Source: a virus. From it: a stretch of 64,000 bases of DNA. The notes beneath the pieces were generated by a model. That model did no database searches. It saw only the letters and a program-made list of their open reading frames with translations, and had not been told where the DNA came from. The DNA is taken from positions 1 to 64,000 of IMG/VR virus record IMGVR_UViG_3300025655_003289, one strand, 5' to 3'. The translations under genes were made by a program, and so were the position numbers. Shown in pieces: positions 36,401 to 45,210 of this stretch. Each line of letters starts with the position of its first letter. Position 1 is the first letter of the stretch.

Positions 36401-39400
36401 AAGTCCACGAACAGCGTTTGAGGTGTTAACTGCGAATGCTAATGCTAACCACGGAATTACATTTGTCAATGATTCAAAGATAAAGAGCGTCATAAAAGAC
36501 GAAAAACTTAGTGAATTTGACAAAACAATGGCTGCAATCGCTCCAAAGCACGAGGTTGGACACCATTATATGACGGTGAAGAACATAGAAAATATGGACG
36601 AGTCGATCATAGATAGAGCTTACGAGGATTTAAAAAATAAGATAAATCGCAAGATATATAAAAATAGAAATCGTGCATTAAGCAATGAGGTTGAAGAAAG
36701 AATAAAGACGTATGAAGCGATAGCAGGAGGAAATAAAAAGTTGAAGTTTGAGGAGCTGATGAATTTATACTCTGACTTAAACTCTATAGGCTTCATCAAT
36801 GACTCCGATATAGATTCTTCTTTTAGATTTAAAGATTTATTTAGGATTGGACAGAAAGATTTATTTGGCGAGTTAGATTCTGCTGCTGAATCTTCAGACA
36901 TAAACTCTTCAATAATGAACCACTTGAGGTCATTTGAAGGTTTCTGGAAGAGTAAAAATAATCTTAGCGGTGGTTTGTCCAGAGGTAATGGAAGTCTGCT
37001 TAGTGTAGGGGAAAAGAGAGCTATGTACGATAAGATGTTTCGTAGTGGCGAAATAGACATGGACCAATATACAGATGCAATAATGAAGATTGCTGATGAG
37101 CAAGAAAAGAGTCCTAGTTCATGGAAGTCTGTGTTTAATGAAGCTCAAGAAACAATGGACCTCAACAATAAGACGGAGATACTTAACAGGCCAAAAGTAA
37201 GGAAAGCTTTAAAACAGCTCATCGAATATAACGCTAAAGACGTTATTGGCGCTGCTAAAATATCTGAATATGAAAAAGAGTCTTTTATCGATGATGTTAT
37301 AGATGGTTGGGGAGGAAAAACAGGACTTGCTCACAGATTAAAAACATACGATCCTTCTCTTAAAAAATTAAACGGATACTTAACTGACAAGGTTAGGCAA
37401 GAAGCTCTAAACTTAGCTAATAGCACAAAGTACAAGAAAGAGCAGTACGACGTTAGAACTGATGACTACGAAGCTGGATATGACATCGCTTATCAAGATA
37501 ACTTTGACGAGGCATTTGACCATCGTATTTTTGACGAAGGAGATGTTTTAATAGATCCTATATCTATATTTAAGGATAAGGCTTTTGAATCAAAGGCGTC
37601 GGCAGAGGTAAGATCTAAATTTAATACTAGCGAGAAAGCCAAAATGTTTTTTGGAGACACTAGTAATTTAGTAACGGAATCTTTATCTGAGAAATTTCAA
37701 ATACGAGAAGAGAGATTCTTAAAAGAAACTGGACAATTAAATGCTGATGAATTAAACTCTTCAGCAAAAATAATATTCGACGCTGCTGAGGATATATATA
37801 ATATATTACCTGATGCAAACTACGTTCTAGATCCAGCTTCGGCGGAAGGTAGAGGTATTAGCGTAAACATGAAGAGATTACTTCTTGATAACTTCTATGA
37901 GGTTGATTTAACAAGGCCAGAAGTCAATCCTAATACCGGTCGACTTAAAAGGGAATTTGAAGAGGGTGTAGCTAAGACTGGTAAAAAAGTTACTGGAGCT
38001 AGCTCAGGAGTCGTTAAGTTCAAGAAACAGTTCAATAAAGGAGAGTTTTTGTCGATGCTTGGTATTAATGAAGATGGCACAAATAACTCATTTAGAGGTA
38101 AAAGTGATGAAGCTAATTTAAGACTTGCTGTTTTAAGGCAGATTGGTAAATTAATAACCAATACCGAAGGGAGAAAAATAATGGAAGAGATGGGTGTTCC
38201 AACTCAAATGATAGTTGATTTCGGGGCCGGAAGGAGTAGTAGCATGCTTTCTGCTGGGAAAGCATTTACAAGGTCTAAGTTTAAATTTGTAGATTCAGAA
38301 TTAAACATAACAGAAGAAAATATTAGAGAGACAATAGAGTCTTTAGATAGCGACGAGGATTTGTATAGATATGGAAACTATATGATGTCTCAGATGATGA
38401 ATGACGAGAAGTTGTCTGATATGTTCTTCAAGATGGTTTTAAAGCTATATGAGTTAAAAGCTACAAGGTCTAAAGCGCAAACATTATTGACGATGCACCC
38501 TGGCATCAAAGGAATTTTCAATAAGAAGGGTGTTGATGCTAAATCGGTACTTATAGGGTTAGCTGAGATATATAATAATAAAAAGGATTCTAGAATATTA
38601 TCCGAGTACTCTCAGAAAGCTTACAATGTAATATCAAACTTAATAAACGATACTGGCCTTAGTATAGACATAGCTAAATACATATTCCACTTCGATGCGG
38701 AAAATAAATCTAGTGTTGGCTCTGGAAAATTTGACGTTTCAGAGAAAACCAGTAAATACGCCGAAAAAACAAAGGAGGAGTTTAATAAGTTTAGGGAGGA
38801 AGGTATTGACAACAAGCTTTTCTTCTCGAATAAATTGAGTTCTGAGATCAATAAATATTTAAGGGAAACAGTTGGTCAAGATAACGAAACAAGGCTAAAG
38901 CATGTCGAAGGTCTTATAGAAAAAGCAAAAAAATACAATAGCTTAAAGCTTAACATAAGAAACACTGTTATCTCTGGATTGCACGACATGTTGTCTGATC
39001 CAAATCTAACTCCAGAACAATACACTGAAGCTGTTGCATACGCAACTTATGCATTAATCAACACTGGGTCTGGAACTAAAAACTTAGTGGAGATAAGCAA
39101 AGATCACAGTATGATAAGTGAGAATACTTTGATTAGAGGTGACAAGTCTACTCTTTCGGTTATAGAAAAGAAAAAACAAAATCCAAAAGTAAAGCATCAA
39201 CCTTATGTTCAAATAGAGCACGCTGTAACTACATCAAGTTATGACGTTCAAGCAGCTATGTCCGCCATCACTGGTAAAATACCTTCGAACAACTATAGAT
39301 ATAGAGGAGGTGTTGTCGATGCCTCATACTCGAGAAATGTAGATTCAAGAGGTATTAGACTAATAATGAATGGGGTAAACAAAATAGATGTTGACTACAG

Positions 39401-41627
39401 GACTCACTTAACAGGAAGAAGGTATAATGAGCTTAGGACTTTAGCGGAAAAAGACGGAGCTAGGATATTTAGCACATCTAAAGCATTCACTGAGCAAAAC
39501 GGACTTGGAAGTAATCCTGAATCTAAAACAGACAGAGACAATCTTGAGTATGTTACTGCAAATATAATTAAGAAAGCGACGGGTATAAATGTAGACGAGC
39601 AGATATCAGAGTCTACGGCTAGGCTTAATTCTGACAGAAGGAAGAAAGAGTTTAGATTTATGGCTCCTTCAGCTGATGATTTTACTGGTTTTTGGTATTC
39701 ACTACTTGGTAAAGGTAAAGAGGGTGATGCTCAGAAAGCTTTCTTCAACAAGTATTTAACAGATCCGTTGAATCGCGCTTATGTGGCTATGACTCACGCT
39801 AGACAAAAGATAACAAGGGACTTTAAGGACTTGAACAAAGAATATGAAGATGTAAAGGTTTCTATGTCTAAGGGGTCTGGCTATTTAAAATACACAAATG
39901 ACCAGGCGCTTAGAGCATACTTATATTTGAAGTCTGGAAACTCAACATCGACATTAGGAATAAGTGAAGCTGACGCTAAGGCATTAGGTGATATTGTGAT
40001 GTCTAACCCAAGAATGATGGAGTACGCAACTTATCTGCAGGAATTGACAGGGACTACTGAATCATGGGTTAATCCAAAATCTAATTGGACGTTTGGCTCC
40101 ATATTTGAAGACGTTGAGAGAATTATTGATGACGTAAAGAGAGCTGAGTATCTTGCTGAGTGGAAACAGAACGCAGATGCTATTTTCTCTCCGAACAACT
40201 TAAATAAGATAGAATCTCATTACGGGACAGACTTCAGGAATGCACTAGAAGATATGCTATACAGAATAGAAAAGGGGAAAGCTATACCTGAGAAGACAAC
40301 TAAAGAGATGTCTGAGTTTCAGAAGTGGCTTACTGGTTCCGTTGCTGTTACGATGTTCTTTAATGCTAAATCAGCAGTACTTCAGTTAATGTCTATGACA
40401 AACTACATCAACTGGTCTGACAATAACCCTATACAAGCTGCTAAAGCATTCGCTAATATACCTCAGTTTGCTAAAGATGTAGTAAGAATATTCAATTCAG
40501 ACTATCTCAAAGAAAGAAGGGGAGGGTTGAAAACGGAAGTTGAGGCCGCTGTATTAGCTAACGAACTCAGAAAGGGTGGGGTTGAAGGTTATAGAGGTTT
40601 TGTAAATAAATTGTTGCAGAAGGGATTCACTTTCACACAAATAGGCGATAGTTTGGCTATATCTTTTGGTGGTGCTAGCTTTTATAGAAACAGGAAGAAG
40701 TCTTATATGAAAAAAGGAATGAATGAACAACAGGCTCATGATCAAGCTTGGTTGGATTTCATTGAGGCTACTGAGCAATCTCAACAATCAGCCAGACCAG
40801 ATAAATTATCAATGCAACAAACAACTAATGTTGGTCGTGTTTTCTTAGCTTTCCAAAACACGCCTATGCAATACTATAGGCTTACCACTAGAGCTGCTCA
40901 AGATTTAGCCGCTGGAAGGGGTGATAAAAGAGAGCATATAAGTAAGATAGCTTATTATTCATTTGTTCAGTCTGCAATTTTTTCTGGATTACAACAGTCG
41001 CTATTTGCATTTATGGGAGACGCTCCAGAGGATGAAGATGACAAGGAAAAATACGACGCAGAAAAAGAGAAGAGAGTAATAAGAACTATAAATAGTGTTT
41101 TAGACACCATGTTAAGAGGGAGCGGTTTAAGAGGAGCTTATGTTGCCACAGTTAAAAATGCAATGTTAGAATTTGTTGCTCAAGAGAAAAAAGGCTATAA
41201 AGCTGATCACGCTAGGACACTTATAGAAGCATTGAACCTATCAGCTCCAATAGGCATTAAAGCTAGGACATTGTATCAGGGCGCTTACATGAACTACAAA
41301 TACAACAAAGATATTGTAGAGGATATGGGCTTTGATATTGATAACCCAGCATATGATATCGTAGGAAGTTTACTATCGGCTGGCGTTAATATTCCCATGG
41401 ATAAAGTAATAAACGATATAAGACAATTGAAAGAAGCAGCTGATTCTGACAATGACGCATGGCAAAGAGTTGCATTACTTTTAGGATGGAGCACTTGGAA
41501 TCTTGGAATGGAAAATGAAAAGATTGAAAAATTAAAAGAGCAAAAGACGAAAGAGAAAAAAGAGGAAGCCAAAAAGAAGCGCCAAAGTAGATCTGGATGG
41601 GGTAAAAAATCAAAAAGTGGCTGGTAA
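33408..41627 (+). CDS. Giant internal virion protein with HExxH motif (2,739 aa)
   Basis: The largest gene. Residues 3-26 and 33-56 are a tandem repeat, KLY-AL-S-G-YTKSFD-FKTQFG. A disordered acidic stretch follows (about 60-140), then long helical regions. A zincin-like site is H1048-EVGHH with NEVEE about 45 residues later as a possible third ligand. A C-terminal region with NIPMDKVINDIRQLKEA and RVALLLGWSTWNLGM resembles large polyvalent phage proteins, and the end is very basic. No DxDGD polymerase motif was seen, so I do not call it a virion RNA polymerase. Probably ejected at infection, with possible peptidase and membrane-channel roles. Confidence 0.75.
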   Translation: MEKLYQALYSSGKYTKSFDEFKTQFGTEEGAKKLYSALNSKGSYTKSFDDFKTQFGFEFKGALVDQEPTAAESKTEQPSFEDQYAAMSEEMMKQYTPQQAKTEPQDAGATVEEGVAPGTELSSGDGSSDSQEEYVDSDTAIADFYIKDGKKIPLTAEEYKDISFISKDFDYTLGDSYIIKGPGLGENGVSYNKKEIIEAANQYNMSPSAYLQSFINNPKYGVSVKQGGQTGGLEVPETVISAKAPEITRSETYTEYVDTPKGTIPVERTKTVSVNDEVEKYKNDVLDPIDNEIRRKQDEINSLLTDAYESQNESESKKIQGKIDELYVEKESLNQKREKEIGYFMRNYSEVEQKVVSNLLMSDTQSNIDKALGLKSKLDLKRKALSDFRDDNNIELLVGQLKGFDSQLLDIEKKIKSATSESEARVLLGEFMDIYKSPAYENLYNKLSTIGRVRDELIKDNTELMSMTDDVNLEENIKKAAATDYKKSSMALRDVDRFLGKTMIGLSVITPFVSTEEKDKLEAEITAAFDERWKNVAQPLNLDDFKSGKVSFGDYIGEVLASNAASTVGSVMMYALPGGQVIAPTIFGLSQAGQKKSDLKYYNRMIDAQMEQLKKSLENPDNKDNQDEIISEIDKLEQLKYTDNDIFYSAVMSGVIEGGITRLAGALGTGQLKIPGAGRLFEGTKIGKAFYDPSKLKLLKKGGGMTLGELSEEYPIAYLDKTLVDNLWLGQGRSASKIWQDISDITTWDMTANILINSGGSGLAFGSISAMSPLVNNARENARRREQFGKLMNYKNILNDRSLDYGQRMEADKEYKKLLAEISINEQNAWARMLSLSSEEFQEVYDLTYKKAQVKNKVAELTRKQITQGDKVQNKNVQSILTDLDNEYRGYDDRISELIDQKDGDLKAKDFLYMANYQAALGVSKAKSGRNFFKMGDAYMDLVNAANDVQLKIERGEQVDQNEINNIAEQLASRLENDNMFMNVPEKSRINFIESIRKSPRTAFEVLTANANANHGITFVNDSKIKSVIKDEKLSEFDKTMAAIAPKHEVGHHYMTVKNIENMDESIIDRAYEDLKNKINRKIYKNRNRALSNEVEERIKTYEAIAGGNKKLKFEELMNLYSDLNSIGFINDSDIDSSFRFKDLFRIGQKDLFGELDSAAESSDINSSIMNHLRSFEGFWKSKNNLSGGLSRGNGSLLSVGEKRAMYDKMFRSGEIDMDQYTDAIMKIADEQEKSPSSWKSVFNEAQETMDLNNKTEILNRPKVRKALKQLIEYNAKDVIGAAKISEYEKESFIDDVIDGWGGKTGLAHRLKTYDPSLKKLNGYLTDKVRQEALNLANSTKYKKEQYDVRTDDYEAGYDIAYQDNFDEAFDHRIFDEGDVLIDPISIFKDKAFESKASAEVRSKFNTSEKAKMFFGDTSNLVTESLSEKFQIREERFLKETGQLNADELNSSAKIIFDAAEDIYNILPDANYVLDPASAEGRGISVNMKRLLLDNFYEVDLTRPEVNPNTGRLKREFEEGVAKTGKKVTGASSGVVKFKKQFNKGEFLSMLGINEDGTNNSFRGKSDEANLRLAVLRQIGKLITNTEGRKIMEEMGVPTQMIVDFGAGRSSSMLSAGKAFTRSKFKFVDSELNITEENIRETIESLDSDEDLYRYGNYMMSQMMNDEKLSDMFFKMVLKLYELKATRSKAQTLLTMHPGIKGIFNKKGVDAKSVLIGLAEIYNNKKDSRILSEYSQKAYNVISNLINDTGLSIDIAKYIFHFDAENKSSVGSGKFDVSEKTSKYAEKTKEEFNKFREEGIDNKLFFSNKLSSEINKYLRETVGQDNETRLKHVEGLIEKAKKYNSLKLNIRNTVISGLHDMLSDPNLTPEQYTEAVAYATYALINTGSGTKNLVEISKDHSMISENTLIRGDKSTLSVIEKKKQNPKVKHQPYVQIEHAVTTSSYDVQAAMSAITGKIPSNNYRYRGGVVDASYSRNVDSRGIRLIMNGVNKIDVDYRTHLTGRRYNELRTLAEKDGARIFSTSKAFTEQNGLGSNPESKTDRDNLEYVTANIIKKATGINVDEQISESTARLNSDRRKKEFRFMAPSADDFTGFWYSLLGKGKEGDAQKAFFNKYLTDPLNRAYVAMTHARQKITRDFKDLNKEYEDVKVSMSKGSGYLKYTNDQALRAYLYLKSGNSTSTLGISEADAKALGDIVMSNPRMMEYATYLQELTGTTESWVNPKSNWTFGSIFEDVERIIDDVKRAEYLAEWKQNADAIFSPNNLNKIESHYGTDFRNALEDMLYRIEKGKAIPEKTTKEMSEFQKWLTGSVAVTMFFNAKSAVLQLMSMTNYINWSDNNPIQAAKAFANIPQFAKDVVRIFNSDYLKERRGGLKTEVEAAVLANELRKGGVEGYRGFVNKLLQKGFTFTQIGDSLAISFGGASFYRNRKKSYMKKGMNEQQAHDQAWLDFIEATEQSQQSARPDKLSMQQTTNVGRVFLAFQNTPMQYYRLTTRAAQDLAAGRGDKREHISKIAYYSFVQSAIFSGLQQSLFAFMGDAPEDEDDKEKYDAEKEKRVIRTINSVLDTMLRGSGLRGAYVATVKNAMLEFVAQEKKGYKADHARTLIEALNLSAPIGIKARTLYQGAYMNYKYNKDIVEDMGFDIDNPAYDIVGSLLSAGVNIPMDKVINDIRQLKEAADSDNDAWQRVALLLGWSTWNLGMENEKIEKLKEQKTKEKKEEAKKKRQSRSGWGKKSKSGW

Positions 41628-41637
41628 ATAAATAAAT

Positions 41638-41775
41638 ATGGCTAAGAAAGATGCTTGCTACAGCAAAGTAAAAAGAAGATATAAAGTATTTCCATCGGCT
41701 TATGCTTCAGGTGCAATAGCTAAATGCCGTAAGGTTGGAGCTAGTAACTGGGGTAATAAATCTAAAAAGAAATAA
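41638..41775 (+). CDS. Small basic protein of the DUF5872-like type, 45 aa
   Basis: Core CYSKVKRRYKVFPSAYASGA, then IAKCRKVGA, a motif recurring in many marine phages and large viruses with unknown role. Very basic C-terminus (NKSKKK). The stop TAA overlaps the start of the next gene (TAATG). Perhaps a nucleic-acid-binding or virion protein. Confidence 0.68.
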   Translation: MAKKDACYSKVKRRYKVFPSAYASGAIAKCRKVGASNWGNKSKKK

Positions 41776-42050
41776 TGGCTGTACGCAAGACTGAAAAAGG
41801 ATTAGATCTTAAACGCTGGTTCAAAGAAGAATGGACAGATGTTAGAACTGGTAAGGCTTGTGGTAGGTCTGAAGGAGAAAAAAGAGGAACTCCGTATTGC
41901 AGACCTAAAAAGAGAGTGTCTAAAGATACGCCTAAGACAGTAGGTGAAATGTCTGCATCGGAAAAGAGATCAAGAATAAATCAAAAAAAGAGATTAGGGC
42001 AACCTGCCGGAAAACCGAGGCGGGTAAAATCATTAAAAAGAAAGAAATGA
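41775..42050 (+). CDS. Small basic DUF5872-like protein, 91 aa
   Basis: Contains WFKEEWTDVRTGKACGRSEG and GTPYCRPKKRVS, then KTVGEMSASEKRSRI and a basic tail, the wider family of the gene upstream. Residue pattern (Trp-x3-Trp-x-Asp, two Cys) is conserved in such viral proteins. Function unknown. Its stop overlaps the next ATG (ATGA). Confidence 0.7.
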   Translation: MAVRKTEKGLDLKRWFKEEWTDVRTGKACGRSEGEKRGTPYCRPKKRVSKDTPKTVGEMSASEKRSRINQKKRLGQPAGKPRRVKSLKRKK

Positions 42051-42223
42051 CAAATATACAAGATATAAAAATACTTGCTCTAAATGCGGCTACTTTTCTT
42101 TTATCTTTTTCAAATATCGAGACAGTATTGAAGATAATGCTATTACTTATATCAATAGGGTATACCGCTACGAAGTGGTATGAATTATATCGTAATAAAA
42201 AAAAATCTGAGGATGAGGTTTAG
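42047..42223 (+). CDS. Small membrane protein, holin candidate (58 aa)
   Basis: Hydrophobic from about 9-45 (LALNAATFLLSFSN, then IMLLLISIGYTATKW) with charged ends (ELYRNKKKSEDEV): one or two membrane segments and a basic/acidic tail, the style of a class II holin. It overlaps the endolysin start by 11 bases, the usual pairing in lysis cassettes. Confidence 0.62.
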   Translation: MTNIQDIKILALNAATFLLSFSNIETVLKIMLLLISIGYTATKWYELYRNKKKSEDEV

Positions 42224-42581
42224 GTATTTTAAATACAGTGAATTTGATTCCCCTGATGAACCTGGAAGCGGGGAGAAATATATGTCGAATAAACTAATCA
42301 TGATGCTTGATTTAGTCAGGAAAGATTATGGAAGACCAATTAGAATTAACTCAGGATACAGGACTGAGGCTCATAATGCAAAGGTTGGAGGTGTAGCAGA
42401 TTCTCCACATTTGTCAGGAGTGGCTGTAGACATAAAAGTAAATAACAGCCGGGAGAGATATGAATTATTGGCATCATTATTAAAACATAATTTCCATCGC
42501 ATCGGCATAGGAAATACGTTCATACATGTTGATATTGATGAAACTAAAGACCCAGATGTTATCTGGTTATATAATGAATAA
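42213..42581 (+). CDS. Endolysin, M15-type D-Ala-D-Ala peptidase
   Basis: The 122-aa protein from the ATG at 42,213 has GYRTEAHNAKVGG, S64-P-H66-LSGVAVD73 (zinc ligands H66 and D73) and FIHVD (H105 and D107). These are the Peptidase_M15_3 hallmarks; the enzyme cuts peptide cross-links in peptidoglycan for lysis. I chose the start overlapping the holin-like gene because upstream residues are hydrophobic, low-complexity and in the holin frame's tail. There is no signal peptide, so it needs a holin. It is the last plus-strand gene before the terminator. Confidence 0.85.
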   Translation: MRFRYFKYSEFDSPDEPGSGEKYMSNKLIMMLDLVRKDYGRPIRINSGYRTEAHNAKVGGVADSPHLSGVAVDIKVNNSRERYELLASLLKHNFHRIGIGNTFIHVDIDETKDPDVIWLYNE

Positions 42582-42583
42582 AA

Positions 42584-42609
42584 AAAGGGAGCCCGTCAAG
42601 GCCCCCTTT
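42584..42609. terminator. Bidirectional terminator between convergent blocks
   Basis: AAAGGG, one mismatch, GCC paired with GGC, mismatch, CCCTTT around a short CGTCAA loop, with A-run before and T-rich sequence after. It lies between the endolysin (plus) and the TonB-dependent receptor (minus). Confidence 0.75.
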
Positions 42610-42626
42610 CTTCATTTTAATACCTA

Positions 42627-45173
42627 CTAGAACGTATATTTCAAAGATGCGTTCCAAGTGCGACCGAATCCAAACCATACTGAATTGCGAACATCAACAC
42701 CTTTCCAGGTCATCGCATTGCCATCAGCGTGAATATTTGTTTCAGATTCAGAGATGTATACTGTGTTAAACAAGTTGTTAATATTAACACGAGCTGTAAC
42801 TTTGTTTCCAAATAGAGTATATCTAGATGTAAATCCTAAATCAGCTAAACCATATGAAGGAAGCTTAACAGCTCCAGCGTTATCAGGTTTAGTAAATACA
42901 GCATCAGTAGGAGCATAATCAGCGTAAAGATTACCAGCTGTACGATAACTAGCATCTACAGTAACCTTTCCAATTCCTATGTCGCCTAAGTAATAATCCG
43001 CACCAAAGTAAGTAGTGAACTGAGCCGCATCACCTACTTTAGCGTCTTTCAAATAAAGAACTCCTTCACCAATCTCTTGTTGATTTGCATCAAACAAAGT
43101 GGCTTTAAAGTCCTTGGTGTATCTCCAATCTCCAACAGAAATACTACCTTGTAGTTTTAGTTTAGATACTGGGCGATACGTACCTTCAATTTCAATTCCC
43201 TTGTGATTCTCACTTACATCTTTAAATTGGGCAGTTCCTTGGTCTCCTTGGGCATTAAACAATGAACGACTAACAAATCTGTTACCCCAAGACGTAGCAT
43301 AAGCATTTACATTAACACTTAGCTTGTCAGTCTTGTATCCATATCCAACTTCAAAAGAACGAATCTTCTCATTGCGCAAATCAGGGTTAACCTCATTTGC
43401 ATAATTAGGGAATACAGCGTCAAACTGAGGCTGACGATTAATTAATCCAGTGTTGAAAAATACATTTGATTTATCATTAATATTGTAATTAGCACCAGTT
43501 TTTAAATAACCACCACCTTGATTTGCTTTGTCAGAAACTGGATTTCCAGGTTGGTCAAAGTAATCCTCACGTTTGAAAGATTGATTTGATTTACCAAACT
43601 GCAACACAGCGTTTACTCTATTGTCTTCACTAGTATGTTCAACCATACCGTTAACACCTTGCCATCCAACAATTCCTATGTTATAATAATCAATCATAGG
43701 ACCTTTAAGCCCTGTATTTTTAAACGGGGAAGCCTCAACAGTAGCTTCAACAATCTGACCAGCGGAGTTTTTGTTTCCAGTCGAGTAATAGCCATCAAGA
43801 CCAAGAAGGTCGTTAAGAACACGATAGTGGTAACCTTTATAAGAACGTAAATCAATCCCGATAGAAGCACGAAATCCATCTCCTAAATCTTTTTCTAAAT
43901 TAGAAATAGCACCAACCCAGTCATGAGAGTTCATTGAAGCCCTACGAACAAGTACGGCACGATTAACACCATCATCCCTATAACCATTTGAACCAATCAA
44001 CATACCTCCAAACTTAGATATAGATCCACTGTAGGGATTTGTTGTAGATTGATTAACCTCAACTGCTTTGTCAAAATTAATAAATCCATTTCTGTCACGA
44101 GTACCACGGCCATTCGCTAAATACTGCTCGGTCAAATCCTTGTTGAAAGGATAATAATCAATCTCTGCATTTCTAAAGTTACCACCACGAGGGCCAGTAC
44201 CTCCTCCGCGTCCAGCAGAGCCGTACAGAGACGTGTTAAGACTTGTGGTGGAGTTGATGTCCCAATCCCAGTTTAACGTAGCTAGTGGCTTATTATAAAA
44301 ATTCCTACGCATATTGTACTCCTCGCCATTCAGGAAACCAGCATCGGTGTTCCATCTTTGGTCAATCTTTCCTGGAGTTCCAAAATTAATGTAATCACGT
44401 ATTGAAACCCAAGAGCTACGTTGGTGATGCCATTGTCCTGCACCCAAGATAGATAGATTCAAGGAGTGATTAGAGTCCTTAGGAGCATACCCTAACGCAA
44501 AGAAATACGTTAAGCCTTCTCCCGATGTTCCGTAAACATAACCGTCTCCAGCCCATTTACTCAACAACACTGAGGATGCCCATCCAGAGTCGCTCAGACC
44601 TGTGTTGTACACTGCGGATGTTTTTGTGTATCCATCATTTCCAAACGTTTGAGAGAACGAACCTCCCTCTGACAAATCAGCTGTTTTAGTTAAGATGGAT
44701 ACCGTACCACCTACAGATGGAACAGCTAATCTAGATGCTCCAAGGCCACGTTGAATCTGAATACCAGAAGCAACATCGGTAAGTCCCTGCCAGTTAGACC
44801 AATACACCCATCCATTCTCCATATCATTGACTGGTTGTCCGTTGATAAGAAATGATGTGTTGCGTTGGTCGAAACCGCGTAATGTGATTCGGGAATCTCC
44901 ATAACCACCACCTTGCTTTGTGGCGTAAACACTTGGAGTACTTTTCATAATTTCAGGAAACTCTTGATTCCCTACTTTTAATGAAATCTCATTCGAAGAG
45001 ATTGTCGACACCGCAACGGGGGTTGCCCGTTCTTTTGCGATGTCAATAATCCTAGAGGATACTGTAACCTCATTTAGTTTCTCTACCAAGATAATCGTTG
45101 AGTCTTGGTCTTTTTCTTGAGCGGTTATTGAAGCCGTCCAGATTAATGATAAAATAAACAAAAGTTTCTTCAT
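42627..45173 (-). CDS. TonB-dependent outer-membrane receptor (phage-borne)
   Basis: This intact 848-aa protein has a signal peptide (MKKLLFILSLIWTASITA, cut before QEKD), a TonB-box-like NEVTVSSR at about 34-41, and a plug domain (about 45-165) with ITLRGFDQRNTSFLINGQ, SNWQGLTDVA and GIQIQRGLGASRLAVP. A 22-strand barrel follows, and the last residue is Phe (NASLKYTF), the barrel-assembly signal. The Bacteroidota N-terminal carboxypeptidase-like domain is absent. Such receptors import siderophores, vitamins or glycans. It lies 37 bases after nrdA in the same orientation and before a terminator, so it is probably expressed with the nucleotide genes during infection. Phage function is unknown: receptor decoy, superinfection exclusion or nutrient uptake are possible. 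Confidence 0.92.
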   Translation of the reverse strand: MKKLLFILSLIWTASITAQEKDQDSTIILVEKLNEVTVSSRIIDIAKERATPVAVSTISSNEISLKVGNQEFPEIMKSTPSVYATKQGGGYGDSRITLRGFDQRNTSFLINGQPVNDMENGWVYWSNWQGLTDVASGIQIQRGLGASRLAVPSVGGTVSILTKTADLSEGGSFSQTFGNDGYTKTSAVYNTGLSDSGWASSVLLSKWAGDGYVYGTSGEGLTYFFALGYAPKDSNHSLNLSILGAGQWHHQRSSWVSIRDYINFGTPGKIDQRWNTDAGFLNGEEYNMRRNFYNKPLATLNWDWDINSTTSLNTSLYGSAGRGGGTGPRGGNFRNAEIDYYPFNKDLTEQYLANGRGTRDRNGFINFDKAVEVNQSTTNPYSGSISKFGGMLIGSNGYRDDGVNRAVLVRRASMNSHDWVGAISNLEKDLGDGFRASIGIDLRSYKGYHYRVLNDLLGLDGYYSTGNKNSAGQIVEATVEASPFKNTGLKGPMIDYYNIGIVGWQGVNGMVEHTSEDNRVNAVLQFGKSNQSFKREDYFDQPGNPVSDKANQGGGYLKTGANYNINDKSNVFFNTGLINRQPQFDAVFPNYANEVNPDLRNEKIRSFEVGYGYKTDKLSVNVNAYATSWGNRFVSRSLFNAQGDQGTAQFKDVSENHKGIEIEGTYRPVSKLKLQGSISVGDWRYTKDFKATLFDANQQEIGEGVLYLKDAKVGDAAQFTTYFGADYYLGDIGIGKVTVDASYRTAGNLYADYAPTDAVFTKPDNAGAVKLPSYGLADLGFTSRYTLFGNKVTARVNINNLFNTVYISESETNIHADGNAMTWKGVDVRNSVWFGFGRTWNASLKYTF

Positions 45174-45210
45174 AAGAATATATAATGGTTAATAATTAAA
45201 TAAAACAATA

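Noticed and set aside
33408-41627. Virion RNA polymerase
   Set aside because: Size suggested it, but I found no DxDGD motif or other polymerase signature.
42627-45173. Assembly chimera explaining the TonB-dependent receptor
   Set aside because: It is flanked by phage genes in frame with operon and terminator structure and is intact, so chimerism is not the simplest reading, although read mapping should confirm.
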